64,000 nt of DNA from Bacillota bacterium (GTDB lineage Bacteria; Bacillota; Clostridia; Oscillospirales; Acutalibacteraceae). The position numbers and the translations under genes were made by a program. Location: positions 124,001-188,000 of the forward strand of contig JAEYPT010000007.1 in assembly GCA_023410445.1 (NCBI GenBank). Reading direction: 5' to 3'. Under the pieces are notes generated by a model. It was not told the DNA's origin and did not search any database. It was given only the letters and a program-made list of their open reading frames with translations. Below, piece by piece: positions 47,344 through 57,128 of the stretch (within the stretch, counting starts at the first letter, position 1; every line of letters begins with the position of its first letter).

Positions 47344-49344
47344 TTAGGCCAGAATCGCAACACCGAAGGGCTCAATTGCGGCGGTGTTTTGTTCCTGCTT
47401 CTGCGACAGCAAATTTTTATAGCTGTGTCGCAGCGGGACGATGACTGAATAGGGGTTGTGGTTCATCAGGAAGAGAACGGATTTTTCCCCGTCCGTCGTT
47501 TCCACCTGTTCAACTCCGCCGATCCCGCAGTCGTTCGCGTTCAGCGCGAGCTTTTCGCATAGATACCGCGTAAATTTCTGCATTGCGGAATCATCCAGAT
47601 CACAGCCGAGATAGTATGCGGAGCCTTTTCCAAAGTGATTCACCGTCAGACACGGTTTCCCGGAATAGTACTCCTCGGTATAAACGCCCAATGGTTCCGC
47701 CGTGACCGGTTCGATGACATCGCACCACAGCTTGGAAATCCCTTTCCCAAAAACGCCGGAGGATGCCGTCTGTTTCTGGAACTGGGGATCATATTCCGGC
47801 GCCTGAACGCCGGCAAGCTGAGAAAAGATTCCCGGTACGGTTTCTTTGAGCATGTTGTTGGTAACGTCCTTGATACCGCTCCGGAAGGTCAGCAGCAGTG
47901 TGCCGCCTTCTTTCACGTAGTTCTCGAGATTGCTCTTTTCGCGTTCTTCCGCCATCAGCAGAGCCGGTGCGATCACCAGGGAGTAGGCCGAAAGGTCGGC
48001 ACAGGGGGCCGCAAAATCAACGGAAATACCCATTTCATAGAAGGGCTTATAAAAATCAAGCAGGAAACGGTCGTATTGGAAGCCTTCGATATGTTTGTGG
48101 ATGGAGTGGCTCCATTCGCTGTCAAATGATTTGAGAATGGCCACCTTTGATGTTGGTTTGAGCGCACCCAGCGTTTTGCTGAGCTGCTCCATTTCGTTTC
48201 CAACTTGTACGATTTCTTCATAGCGGCGATTTGGCTTGCCGTCGTGGCTCAGTATGCCGTGCCAGTATTGCTCGGTTCCGAACGGGCAGGCACGCCAGCG
48301 GAAATAGACGACCGTATCCGCGCCGTTTGCAACGGCCTGATAGGTCCAGAGGCGAAGTTTTCCCGGCGTTGGGGCGGGTCCCATTTTGCTCCAACCGCAC
48401 GGGCCGCTTTGTTGCTCCATTACCCAGAACGGCTGCTTTTTGTAGCTCCTCAGCAGGGAATGGTCTCTGGATACCGTCGCGTCCTCCGCAATGCCCCACT
48501 GAAATTCGATGTAGTTGTCCCAGGACACAAAGTCCAGGTGTTCGGCCAGTTTGAAGTAGTCGATGCCCGTTCCGGAATTGACGGCCGCATCCAGCAGATT
48601 GCTGGTAACCGGATGGTCACTGTATTTTTTAATTGCTTCGGCGGATTCTTTCGCGAAACGGATCACAGAATCGCTCGAAAAACGGTAATAGTCCAGAAGC
48701 AACGAAGGATTCTGGCCCTGTGTGTCGTGGCAGGTATCATAGCAGGCCCCCGCGCGCGGGATAATCACTTCGTCGAAGCTGTTGTAAATTTGGCTCCAGA
48801 AGACCGTGCCGTAAATGCGGTTCAGGGCTTCAATGGTCCCATATTTATTTTTCAGCCATTGCTGAAACTCTTTTTTGCACTTGTCACAGTAGCATCGGGT
48901 GGTGTTAGCCCAGCCGAGCTCGTTGTCGATCTGCCATGCTTCCACGGCCGGGTGATTTCCGTAGCGCTTTGCGAGCATTTCAACCAGATTCCTCGTCATA
49001 GCGCGGTACTTCTCGCTGTTGAAGCAGTAATGCTTCCGCGTGCCGAAGATTTTTGGATTCCCGTGAATATCATCCTGAAAAATCTCGGGGTATTTATCTG
49101 TCATCCATTTCGGTGGGGTGGCGGATGGGGTGCAGAGCACGACATTGATGTGATGCTCGGAAAAGAAATCCAGGATTTCGTCCATCCAGGAGAACTGGAA
49201 GCAGTCTTCTTCCGGCTCGTACAGGCTCCACGCGAATTCACCGATGCGAACCACCTTGATCTTTGCTTTCACCATCATTTCCGCGTCGGTTTTCCAGCGT
49301 TCTTTTTCCCAGTGCTCCGGGTAATAATCTACTCCGATTCTCAT
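47344..49344 (-). CDS. GH42 beta-galactosidase
   Basis: A 666-residue glycosidase, probably cytosolic since no signal peptide is present. The TIM barrel has the acid/base Glu142 in AWQIDNELGWAN and the nucleophile Glu310 in PFWVMEQQSGPCGW. The zinc-type cysteines CYCDKCKKEF follow. A class-I-amidotransferase-like trimerisation domain (~390-590) and a small C-terminal beta domain complete the family layout. ATG 49344 has AGGAG. Last gene of the mgl operon; it would split galactosides brought in by the importer or released by the GH3 enzyme. Confidence 0.93.
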   Translation of the reverse strand: MRIGVDYYPEHWEKERWKTDAEMMVKAKIKVVRIGEFAWSLYEPEEDCFQFSWMDEILDFFSEHHINVVLCTPSATPPKWMTDKYPEIFQDDIHGNPKIFGTRKHYCFNSEKYRAMTRNLVEMLAKRYGNHPAVEAWQIDNELGWANTTRCYCDKCKKEFQQWLKNKYGTIEALNRIYGTVFWSQIYNSFDEVIIPRAGACYDTCHDTQGQNPSLLLDYYRFSSDSVIRFAKESAEAIKKYSDHPVTSNLLDAAVNSGTGIDYFKLAEHLDFVSWDNYIEFQWGIAEDATVSRDHSLLRSYKKQPFWVMEQQSGPCGWSKMGPAPTPGKLRLWTYQAVANGADTVVYFRWRACPFGTEQYWHGILSHDGKPNRRYEEIVQVGNEMEQLSKTLGALKPTSKVAILKSFDSEWSHSIHKHIEGFQYDRFLLDFYKPFYEMGISVDFAAPCADLSAYSLVIAPALLMAEEREKSNLENYVKEGGTLLLTFRSGIKDVTNNMLKETVPGIFSQLAGVQAPEYDPQFQKQTASSGVFGKGISKLWCDVIEPVTAEPLGVYTEEYYSGKPCLTVNHFGKGSAYYLGCDLDDSAMQKFTRYLCEKLALNANDCGIGGVEQVETTDGEKSVLFLMNHNPYSVIVPLRHSYKNLLSQKQEQNTAAIEPFGVAILA

Positions 49345-49370
49345 TTTCTCATCTCCTGTTTTGGGATAAG

Positions 49371-49420
49371 GGCACGGACACGGATGCCGGGAGGAAATCC
49401 GCATCCGTGATTTCCGTGCC
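49371..49420 (-). other. Hairpin between the GH3 and GH42 genes
   Basis: GGCACGGA (49371-49378) pairs with TCCGTGCC (49413-49420), and GGATGC/GCATCC extend it inside. No T-run, so it is likelier an mRNA processing or stability element than a terminator. Confidence 0.55.
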
Positions 49421-49452
49421 AATCTATCGTAAGGGAAAAGTGAAACGCGCAG

Positions 49453-51519
49453 TTAGAATGTAAACTTGACTTCCTGCAGATTTCCCGCGCTGCAGTTGCC
49501 GATATGCGCAATGTAGGAGATGTCTTCCTCTATAAAATCATTCTTCTTTTCATCAAAGTAAGCCATGTCTTTCCGGGATACGGTAAGACTGATTTGCTTT
49601 TCTTCGCCCGGCAGCAATTCTACACGGTCGAAATCTTTCAGTACCTTTACCGGGCGGTCTACGGTGCTGTTTTCGCAGCCGACATAAAGCTGTAAAACCT
49701 CCGCACCTTTTACGCTTCCGGTATTTTTAACGGTAACGGTAAACTTTGCGGTATGATCAAAGACCTGAACTTCCGGCTTGCCGATTTCGAAGGAGGTATA
49801 GGAGAGGCCGTAGCCAAAGGGGTAAAGAACCGGAATGTTTTCCTTCTCCATCTTGCAGTAGCCGTGATAGTATTCGTAATCTACATAGGTGCAGTCCGGG
49901 TCAAATGCCGGGTAACTGTCTTCCGACAGGGCGACGGTGTACGGCAGCTTGCCGCTCGGGCAGACGTCGCCGAATAGAATGTCGGCCAGTACGTTTCCGC
50001 CTTCCATGCCGCTGTAGAACGAAAATAGAATCGCCGGAACGTCGTCGACCCATTCGTCGATCAGAATTGCGCTGCTGCCCACAAGGGAAACAACCGTGTT
50101 CGGGTTGACGCCTTTGAGGCCCTTGATGAGGTCAATGTCTCTCTGGTGCAGACGCATCGAAGCCCGGTCTCCGCCCATGTCGGCGATGTCGCTTCGGTCG
50201 GCGAGGTATTCGCCTTCATCGCTATGAATATAGCCTGCCACGATAATAACCGCATCCGCATCTTCGGCCAGAGCGCGGGCCTTTTCCAGATCGCTGCCGT
50301 CGTCGTAAAGCACCTGCGCGGTGGGCATCTTTTTCATCAGGCCGCGGAACGGGGTGACAGTATAGTACGGGTGCACCTTGCTGGAGCCGTGATCGCCGAT
50401 GTTTTCGGTGTCGCCCAGAACGCCGAGGACAACAATTTTATCCGTCTTTTCCTTCCGAAAGGGAAGAACGCGGTTCTCGTTTTTCAGAAGAACCATCGAT
50501 TCTTCTGCCGCGCGCCGCGCAATCGCGATATGCTCCGGGCATGCCATCACGCTGGTCGGATAGTCCTGAGGATCTTTTCTGGTTTCAAAATACAGCGTGG
50601 TTCTTAAAATGTAGCCGACTGCTTCGTCAAGATCCTGCATGTCGATCCGGCCCTCCGCGACTGCCTGCGGAAGCTCGTCGTTGTAATGGCAGAAGCAGGG
50701 CATTTCCACGTTCATCCCGTTTTTAACTGCTTTGACCGCGTCTTTGACGGCCCACAGGAAATCGGAAAGGGTGAAGCCCTCGAAATTCCATTTGTCGCGA
50801 AGAATATCTTTGAGCAGGTATTTGCTCTCGGAAGCCTGCTCGCCGAGCACCTTGTTATAAGCGCCCATAACGGATGCGGCGCCCTCGTCAATGCACTTTT
50901 TGAAATGAGGGAGATACACTTCGTGCAGGGTCCGTTTATCCGTATGTACGTCTGCCTTGAAGCGGGCGTTTTCAATGCTGTTCATGGCGTAGTGCTTGAT
51001 GCAGGCCATGACGTTCTGGCTCTGTACGCCTTTCGTCAGCGCAGCTCCCATTTCACCCAGATGATACTGATCCTCGCCGTAGCATTCCTGAGCGCGGCCC
51101 CATCTGGGGTTACGCGGCAGGTTGATGCAGACGCCGCCGAAGTAGTTGCCGCCCTGTGCGCGTACTTCCGCGCCGATGGCTTTGCCAATCTGCTCTTCCA
51201 GATCGCGGTCAAAGGTTGCGCCCCGTGCCATGGAAACAGGGAAGCAGGTGGAGGAACCCGCCACCACGCCTCTGGGGCCGTCTACAAAGCGGATATTCGG
51301 CAGGCCCAGCCGTTTTACCGCCATGGTCGGGTAAGGCTTTACGTTATAATGCCCGATTACAAACAGGTCGTCCAGCAGTTTCTTCTCGGTGACCTGGCCG
51401 GACATAATGCCGATCTTTTCCTCCAGCGTCAGCTGGGGAATCACTTCCTCCACAAAGGCGTGAATCGTTTCTTTGGAACAATTTTCAGTCAGCTTGGTAG
51501 TTTGGACGGTTTCTCTCAT
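49453..51519 (-). CDS. GH3 family beta-glycosidase
   Basis: A 688-residue enzyme: N-terminal TIM barrel (IRFVDGPRGVVAGSSTCFPV, ACIKHYAMNSIENAR), nucleophile Asp in GFTLSDFLWAVKDAVKAVKNGM, an alpha/beta sandwich domain (ARRAAEESMVLLKNENRVLPF) and a C-terminal Fn3-like domain. No signal peptide. ATG 51519 has GGAGG upstream. Substrate may be beta-glucoside, galactoside or xyloside; the pairing with GH42 and Mgl favours galactose/glucose-containing oligosaccharides. Confidence 0.93.
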   Translation of the reverse strand: MRETVQTTKLTENCSKETIHAFVEEVIPQLTLEEKIGIMSGQVTEKKLLDDLFVIGHYNVKPYPTMAVKRLGLPNIRFVDGPRGVVAGSSTCFPVSMARGATFDRDLEEQIGKAIGAEVRAQGGNYFGGVCINLPRNPRWGRAQECYGEDQYHLGEMGAALTKGVQSQNVMACIKHYAMNSIENARFKADVHTDKRTLHEVYLPHFKKCIDEGAASVMGAYNKVLGEQASESKYLLKDILRDKWNFEGFTLSDFLWAVKDAVKAVKNGMNVEMPCFCHYNDELPQAVAEGRIDMQDLDEAVGYILRTTLYFETRKDPQDYPTSVMACPEHIAIARRAAEESMVLLKNENRVLPFRKEKTDKIVVLGVLGDTENIGDHGSSKVHPYYTVTPFRGLMKKMPTAQVLYDDGSDLEKARALAEDADAVIIVAGYIHSDEGEYLADRSDIADMGGDRASMRLHQRDIDLIKGLKGVNPNTVVSLVGSSAILIDEWVDDVPAILFSFYSGMEGGNVLADILFGDVCPSGKLPYTVALSEDSYPAFDPDCTYVDYEYYHGYCKMEKENIPVLYPFGYGLSYTSFEIGKPEVQVFDHTAKFTVTVKNTGSVKGAEVLQLYVGCENSTVDRPVKVLKDFDRVELLPGEEKQISLTVSRKDMAYFDEKKNDFIEEDISYIAHIGNCSAGNLQEVKFTF

Positions 51520-51539
51520 TACAAACGCCTCCAAAGTTC

Positions 51540-52568
51540 TTATTTTTTCTTAATATATTTCCGCATGTCGATGACAACCGCTAGCAGAATAATCAGGCCT
51601 TTTACAACGTACTGGAAGTACATGTTCACGCCGATAAAGGCAAGGCCGTAGTTGATAACCGTAAAGATCAGAACGCCGATGACGATACCGCCGACGCTTC
51701 CGACGCCGCCCGCAAGGGATACGCCGCCGACAACGCACGCCGCGACCGCGTCGAGTTCGTAGCCGTTGCCGGTTGTGTTGGAAGCGCTGCCGATACGCGC
51801 GACTTCCAGTACAGCGGCCAGTGCGTACATGATGCTGGCAAGAACGTAAATCTTGATCTGTGTATGCACAACGTTCACGCCGGACACTTTTGCTGCTTCC
51901 GGGTTGCCGCCGACTGCAAACATGTATTTGCCGAATTTGGTTTTATTCCAGAGAACCCAGATGAACGCGCACACCGCCAGAGCGATAATAATCAGGTAGG
52001 GAATCTGGAATTCTCCGATTCCGATAGAACCGGTGGCAATGCGGGTAACATCCTTCTGAATTCCGCCGATCGGCTGAGCGCCGTAGGGAGGACGGTCAAA
52101 ATAGATGGAGGACAGGCCGTACAGGATCAGGGACATGGCCAGTGTCGCGATAAACGGCGGCACTTTAAAGATGGCGATTGCAACGCCGGTGATGACGCCC
52201 AACACCGCGCAGACGCCGATGACGACCAAAACCGGAACGATCAGCGGCAGGGTCGCAAGATGGGGGTACATCCGGTAGGCATAGTCCGCTTCCTGCATCA
52301 GTGACGCGCTGATAACCGCCGCCAAACCGATCATACGGCCCGCGGAAAGGTCGACGCCCTGAACAATCAGAACCATGCCGGCTGCAAGAGCGATGATGAT
52401 TCTTGTTGCGGACTGCGCGAATATGTTTTTGAAGTTGCCGAACGACAGAAACTGTGGCTGAATAATGACGATTACCACGAGCAGAACAAACAGAACCACG
52501 TAAATCGCTTTTTCCAGCAGCAAATTCTTGATCGATGTTGTTTTCAGCTTATTTAAAACTTTATCCAT
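51540..52568 (-). CDS. mglC: Galactose/methyl-galactoside ABC permease
   Basis: A 342-residue CUT2-class permease with about ten helices. Typical are QGVDLSAGRMIGLAAVISASLM and the long MglC-specific loop with YFDRPPYGAQPIGG, plus AACVVGGVSLAGGVGSVGGIVIGVLIFTVINYGL. It forms the channel with the ATPase encoded 34 bp upstream. The sugar is galactose, glucose or a galactoside by family. Confidence 0.93.
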   Translation of the reverse strand: MDKVLNKLKTTSIKNLLLEKAIYVVLFVLLVVIVIIQPQFLSFGNFKNIFAQSATRIIIALAAGMVLIVQGVDLSAGRMIGLAAVISASLMQEADYAYRMYPHLATLPLIVPVLVVIGVCAVLGVITGVAIAIFKVPPFIATLAMSLILYGLSSIYFDRPPYGAQPIGGIQKDVTRIATGSIGIGEFQIPYLIIIALAVCAFIWVLWNKTKFGKYMFAVGGNPEAAKVSGVNVVHTQIKIYVLASIMYALAAVLEVARIGSASNTTGNGYELDAVAACVVGGVSLAGGVGSVGGIVIGVLIFTVINYGLAFIGVNMYFQYVVKGLIILLAVVIDMRKYIKKK

Positions 52569-52602
52569 AGTTCAATCATCCTTTATTTTCATCGGAAATC
52601 TG

Positions 52603-54096
52603 TCAGATAAATTTTGCCGAAGCCTGCATGATAAGCTCCTGATCCGCTTCGTTGGTATTGAAAATACCGGACTGACGGCCGTTGCTCATGACCAGAATCC
52701 GGTCGCAGATGCCAAAGAGTTCCGGCATTTCGGAGCTTACGATGACAATGCCTTTTCCTTCTGAAACAAGCTCATTGATCAATTGGTAGATTTCGTATTT
52801 CGCGCCGACATCAATGCCTCTCGTTGGTTCGTCCAGCAGCAGGATGTTCGGCTGAGTCAGAAGCCATCTTCCCAAAATCACTTTTTGTTGATTGCCTCCG
52901 GAAAGATTCCCGATTCTTTGTTTGGAAGAAGGAGTTTTAATTTTCATGAGTTGTATCATTTTGTCAACGTCGGTTTTAACCAGTTTATCGCTCAGCAGTC
53001 CGTTCTTCCGGTAGCTGTCCAGATTGTTGATCGCCATATTAAACGCGACGCTGAGCCCGGCAAAGATACCGTCTTTTCTGCGTTCCTCCGTCAGCATGGC
53101 AAACCCGTTGCGAATTGCCTCCTGAGGCGACCGGTTCTGAACTTCTTTTCCTTCCACCAGAATTTGCCCTTCGCCCTTTTGACGGATGCCGAACAGGGTT
53201 TCAAGCACCTCGGTCCGTTTGGAACCCACCAGACCTGCAATGCCTAGAATTTCTCCCTTGCGCAGTTCGAAACTCACGTTGGAAAAAGCGGAAGAGGCGG
53301 AGGAAAGATTCTTAACTTCCATCAGAATATCGCCCGGCTCCGTCTCTTTTCGCGGATACCGTTCCGTCATTTCACGGCCGACCATCATTTTGATGATGTG
53401 GTCGATGGTCAGTTCCCGGGCGGGCTGTGTTGCAATCCATTTGCCGTCCCGCATGACGGTAACGTCGTCGGAAATCCTGAGTATTTCCTCCATCTTATGG
53501 GAGATATAAATAACGCTGGAATTCTTCTCGATGAGCTTTTGAATGATTCGAAACAGATGCTCCACTTCCTTTTCCGTCAGGGAAGAGGTGGGTTCGTCCA
53601 TTACGATGATTTTTGCATCGTACGATACCGCTTTGCTGATTTCGATCATTTGCTTTTGTGAGACCGGCAGGGTTCCCACTTTTGCGTAGGGGTCGACGTT
53701 TATATCAAGCTCCTGAAAGATTTTTATCGTGTCAGCGAACATTTTTTTCTCGTCGATCAGCCCGCCTTTCAGCGGATACCGGCCCAGCCAAAGGTTTTCC
53801 ATGACGTTCTGGTCCAAAACCTGATTGAGCTCCTGATGTACCATGGAAACATGATTCTGCAATGCTTCCGCAGGGTTTGAAAACTGTGTTTTCTGGCCGT
53901 CCAGAAAAATTTCACCCTGATCAATCGAATAAATACCGAAGAGACATTTCATAAGTGTCGATTTTCCCGCCCCGTTTTCTCCCATCAGGGAGTGTACGGT
54001 GCCGGGTCTGACCTGCAGCTGTACGTTGTCCAACGCTTTCACGCCGGGGAAAAATTTAGAAATGTTCTTCATCTCTAAAATATATTCGTTCGCCAT
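52603..54096 (-). CDS. mglA: Galactose/methyl-galactoside ABC ATPase
   Basis: A 497-residue tandem ATPase. Domain 1: GENGAGKSTLMKCLFG, LPVSQKQMIEISKAVS, IIVMDEPTSSLTEKE. Domain 2: GLVGSKRTEVLETLFG (degenerate, as in the family), LSGGNQQKVILGRWL, ILLLDEPTRGIDVGAK. It energises sugar import with MglC and MglB. RBS AGAAGAGGTTG precedes ATG 54096. Confidence 0.94.
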   Translation of the reverse strand: MANEYILEMKNISKFFPGVKALDNVQLQVRPGTVHSLMGENGAGKSTLMKCLFGIYSIDQGEIFLDGQKTQFSNPAEALQNHVSMVHQELNQVLDQNVMENLWLGRYPLKGGLIDEKKMFADTIKIFQELDINVDPYAKVGTLPVSQKQMIEISKAVSYDAKIIVMDEPTSSLTEKEVEHLFRIIQKLIEKNSSVIYISHKMEEILRISDDVTVMRDGKWIATQPARELTIDHIIKMMVGREMTERYPRKETEPGDILMEVKNLSSASSAFSNVSFELRKGEILGIAGLVGSKRTEVLETLFGIRQKGEGQILVEGKEVQNRSPQEAIRNGFAMLTEERRKDGIFAGLSVAFNMAINNLDSYRKNGLLSDKLVKTDVDKMIQLMKIKTPSSKQRIGNLSGGNQQKVILGRWLLTQPNILLLDEPTRGIDVGAKYEIYQLINELVSEGKGIVIVSSEMPELFGICDRILVMSNGRQSGIFNTNEADQELIMQASAKFI

Positions 54097-54224
54097 TTTT
54101 CAACCTCTTCTCAGTCTTTATAGATCCGCAGACACGAGTGGCTCCCGCACCTGCATCCGGATTCCGATATGAAAGCGCACTTATTATTCCGATTCATATG
54201 GGAGGCTGCTATTTTTTCAAATGT

Positions 54225-54255
54225 CCATCCGTGTACGGCTTTCGCACACGGATGG
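54225..54255 (-). other. Intercistronic hairpin between mglB and mglA
   Basis: CCATCCGTGT (54225-54234) and ACACGGATGG (54246-54255) form a perfect 10-bp stem. It lies 25 bp after the mglB stop, a common place for hairpins that keep binding-protein mRNA abundant. Confidence 0.7.
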
Positions 54256-54280
54256 CGTTTAAACGGAAATCTGTGAAGAA

Positions 54281-55396
54281 TTATTTGCCGTAAGCCGCTT
54301 TGGCTTCATCCAGATTCTTAAGAGTAATGGCTTTGTAAGGGATGCGGATTGCTTTCGCGCCGTCTTCCAGTTTGTAATTGATGCCGGTCAGTACGTCTTT
54401 GCCGTCCGCCAGATTCTGAGCCATTTTTACAATGCATTCGCCCTGAGTTTTGGAGTCCTGAAGAACGGAACCGGCGATTTCACCGCTCTGAATCTTGCTG
54501 AGCATTTCGGGCAGAGCGTCGATGCCGAAGATCGGAATGTACTTGCTGGATTTTGCGCCGTTGGAATTGAATCCGGCTGCTTCCACGGAGCTGAGCGCGC
54601 CGAGTGCCATGGCGTCGTTTGCGCAGACGATGCATTCAACCTGGTTGCCATATTTGGAAACCCATGCATCCATCTTGTCTTTTGCGGTTGCGGTTACCCA
54701 CATGCCGGTGTCTTCCGCCAGAAGGTCAACCTTGATGCCTGCATCCGTGATGGTCTTTTTCACAGCGTCGGACCTCGGTTTTGTAGCGGTATGTCCCGGG
54801 TCGCCCATCAGGTTGATGAGCTGGAGCTTGCCGTCGTGGTTCTTGTCCATTTCGGGGTGTGCTTTCCAGTAATCCACGATTTCCTGGCCTTCAATGTTTG
54901 CGCCGTAGTCGCCGCCTGTGGAGGTTACCTGGTATACCTTGTCATAGGAAGCGAGAACGGATTTGTCCGTGATTTCCTTGTTGAAGAAAATAATCGGAAC
55001 ATTGCCTGCGGTTTTGCACTTTTCAATGAGCGTGGGGGCCGCCGTAACATCAACGACGGACAGTGCGATTGCGGAGGCACCCTTGGCCAGCATGGTGTCT
55101 ACCTGATTGTTCTGCGTGGACTGGTCGTTCTGACCGTCTTCAATGTTGGTTTTGAAAATTCCGTCTGCCGCGTTGGAGATGGCCTTGCCGATATAGGAGT
55201 TGAAGTTGTCGGATGCGGAATAGATACCCGCACCTAAGATTTTTGTTCCTGCTTTACTTGCCGTGCTGGATGCCCCGGACGACGCGGGCGTTCCGGATGC
55301 GGCGGAAGAAGAACTGCCGTTGCTTGTGCTGCACCCTGAGAACATGGTGGCAACCATTGCCACACAAAGAACTGAACTGATTACCTTTTTGTTCAT
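54281..55396 (-). CDS. mglB: Galactose/glucose ABC transporter substrate-binding lipoprotein
   Basis: A 371-residue periplasmic-binding-type protein anchored by a lipobox (MFSGCST). A Ser/Ala-rich linker is followed by the sugar-binding fold: GDPGHTATKPRSDAVKKTI, AEDTGMWVTATAKDKMDAW, IVCANDAMALGAL, PIFGIDALPEML. These match MglB, whose Asp, Arg and Trp contact galactose/glucose. RBS AGGAGGAG before ATG 55396. First gene of the operon. Confidence 0.94.
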   Translation of the reverse strand: MNKKVISSVLCVAMVATMFSGCSTSNGSSSSAASGTPASSGASSTASKAGTKILGAGIYSASDNFNSYIGKAISNAADGIFKTNIEDGQNDQSTQNNQVDTMLAKGASAIALSVVDVTAAPTLIEKCKTAGNVPIIFFNKEITDKSVLASYDKVYQVTSTGGDYGANIEGQEIVDYWKAHPEMDKNHDGKLQLINLMGDPGHTATKPRSDAVKKTITDAGIKVDLLAEDTGMWVTATAKDKMDAWVSKYGNQVECIVCANDAMALGALSSVEAAGFNSNGAKSSKYIPIFGIDALPEMLSKIQSGEIAGSVLQDSKTQGECIVKMAQNLADGKDVLTGINYKLEDGAKAIRIPYKAITLKNLDEAKAAYGK

Positions 55397-55431
55397 ACAT
55401 TTGCTCCTCCTAAAGTCAGTTTGTACAAATT

Positions 55432-55459
55432 ATTATAAATATTAAAAGGTTTTTTACAA
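55432..55459 (-). promoter_or_regulatory. Promoter of the mgl operon
   Basis: Minus-strand TTGTAA (55459-55454), 16-bp spacer, TATAAT (55437-55432), 35 bp before the mglB ATG. The AT-rich stretch to ~55560 repeats ATTTTGAT/TTTTGATG and may hold the YesN-type regulator site. The remainder to 55660 shows nothing else that I recognise. Confidence 0.75.
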
Positions 55460-55669
55460 CATTTGATATTTTGATTAGGGGGTACAATCTTTTGATGTTG
55501 TAAAATATCTAAAATGAGTGTGTATTGTAGAACGTTATTATCGTATTTCACAATCACCCATAAGAAACGGTTCGCTTGCTGCCAAGTGTGCCTAGAAAAA
55601 AGCCTGGCATCACGCGGCGGCATTAGCAGGACCGGACGGTCTGCTTTCCCGAATAGAAGCAGGTCGCAC

Positions 55670-55698
55670 TTGAAACTTTTTTATACAATGCTTATAAT
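55670..55698 (+). promoter_or_regulatory. Promoter of the second two-component system
   Basis: TTGAAA (55670-55675), 17-bp spacer, TATAAT (55693-55698), 69 bp before the kinase start. Confidence 0.82.
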
Positions 55699-55766
55699 AC
55701 ATTTGTGATTGTTTATTAAATTTATTTAATATGGCTTATTTTTCCGACGGGAAGGATGAGAATCGT

Positions 55767-57125
55767 ATGAACAACTGCAAAACATTTGTTGAACGAAATC
55801 GCAGCAGAATCCGAGCAGCAATCATGTTTGGGGCCTTCCTGATCTGCCTGTCGCAGTTACTGTCATTCTCACGGAACTATCCCGCAGATGCGGCAGCCCC
55901 ATGGCCCGCGGTTTCCGGGACGGCTGCGGAACAATCTCCAAAACCGGACGGCATCAACAGTGCCGCGAATTCTTTTTCCTATCTTTCCGGTCCCTATAAA
56001 AGCAATGTAACGTATTCTCCGGAGGGGCAGGTTCTGCTGCTCCATATCGACGGGCTTTCCACTCTGAGCCAGCAGCCTCTGACCTTTGGAGCGGACAAGG
56101 AAGCGCTGCTCGTGAATCTGGGTGGACGCGAGACTCTGTCGATCGGCCTTTCCAGCGGGAGCGCCTATCAATCCCTGACGCTGCAATACACCGCCAATGA
56201 TCAGCCGGCTGGGGCGGACCTTTCTGCCGGAGAAAGCCCCCAGACACCCGGAGCTTTGTCCGCAGACGCGGCGGGAAGCGATCTGTACCGTGCCATGTGG
56301 AGCATGATTATTCTGTTTTTAGTGATTGCGCTGCTGGTGTTCTGGATCGTTCTTGAGGTTATCCACAATCGGAGCGTTCAGGAGAATATGCTCCTGGACG
56401 AGCGCGAAAAGCTTGCCGAGAAAGACCGCATGATCCTTCACCAGACCCGCCTTGCCACCGTCGGCGAGCTTACGGGCGACTTGGTGCACCAGTGGAAGCA
56501 GCCTTTGAACAGTCTGATGCTGATTGTTTCGAATCTGGAAAGCTGCTATGAGGATGGTGAGAGTCTGGAAACGATCCGCTCCCTTAGCCGGGAAGCCAAG
56601 AGCACCATTCGGCTGCTCGCCACGACGGCGGACGATTTCCGAACCTTTCTGAAGCCCGATCTGGAAAAAACGGATTTTGACGTGTCGGAGGTCATCCGAT
56701 TTGCCATACATAATTTCAGCGAGAGAGCGATGCGATACAATATCGCGGTGCAGCTCCAGTCCGACGGCAACACGAGGGTATTTGGCTACCAGAATCAGCT
56801 TCTTCAGGTTGTGCTGAATCTGATCGGCAATTCCATTGACGCTATTTCGGAGCGCAATATTCCGGACGGCGCAATTTTGCTGACAACATCGGAGCAGAAA
56901 ACGGACATTATTCTGTCGGTGCAGGACAACGGCGGTGGAATTGTCCCCGAAAATGTGCCGAATCTGTTTCAGGCGTACTTCACCACAAAAGGAAAAAGCG
57001 GCACAGGCCTCGGCCTTTTTATGTCTAAAAAAATCATTGAGGAAAATTTCAGAGGGACTCTTGTCTTTCAGAATGCGCCGAACGGCGCGATATTCCGTAT
57101 CACTTTGCCAAAATATGGAGAATGA
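55767..57125 (+). CDS. Membrane sensor histidine kinase
   Basis: A 452-residue kinase: helix ~15-37, an external domain of about 140 residues with no known family, a second helix ~185-210, a short coiled linker (DEREKLAEKDRMILHQ), H-box LTGDLVHQWKQPLNSLMLIVSNLE, N-box VLNLIGNSIDAI, and G-boxes VQDNGGGI and SGTGLGLFMSKKII. The HQWKQPLN block is as in NtrB-like and tetrathionate-type sensors. ATG 55767 has GGGAAGG upstream. The regulator gene follows 3 bp later. Confidence 0.9.
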   Translation: MNNCKTFVERNRSRIRAAIMFGAFLICLSQLLSFSRNYPADAAAPWPAVSGTAAEQSPKPDGINSAANSFSYLSGPYKSNVTYSPEGQVLLLHIDGLSTLSQQPLTFGADKEALLVNLGGRETLSIGLSSGSAYQSLTLQYTANDQPAGADLSAGESPQTPGALSADAAGSDLYRAMWSMIILFLVIALLVFWIVLEVIHNRSVQENMLLDEREKLAEKDRMILHQTRLATVGELTGDLVHQWKQPLNSLMLIVSNLESCYEDGESLETIRSLSREAKSTIRLLATTADDFRTFLKPDLEKTDFDVSEVIRFAIHNFSERAMRYNIAVQLQSDGNTRVFGYQNQLLQVVLNLIGNSIDAISERNIPDGAILLTTSEQKTDIILSVQDNGGGIVPENVPNLFQAYFTTKGKSGTGLGLFMSKKIIEENFRGTLVFQNAPNGAIFRITLPKYGE

Positions 57126-57128
57126 CAA

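Noticed and set aside
48205..49410. 401-codon plus-strand frame
   Set aside because: Antisense to the GH42 gene, with no family signature.
50686..51651. 321-codon plus-strand frame
   Set aside because: Antisense to the GH3 gene.
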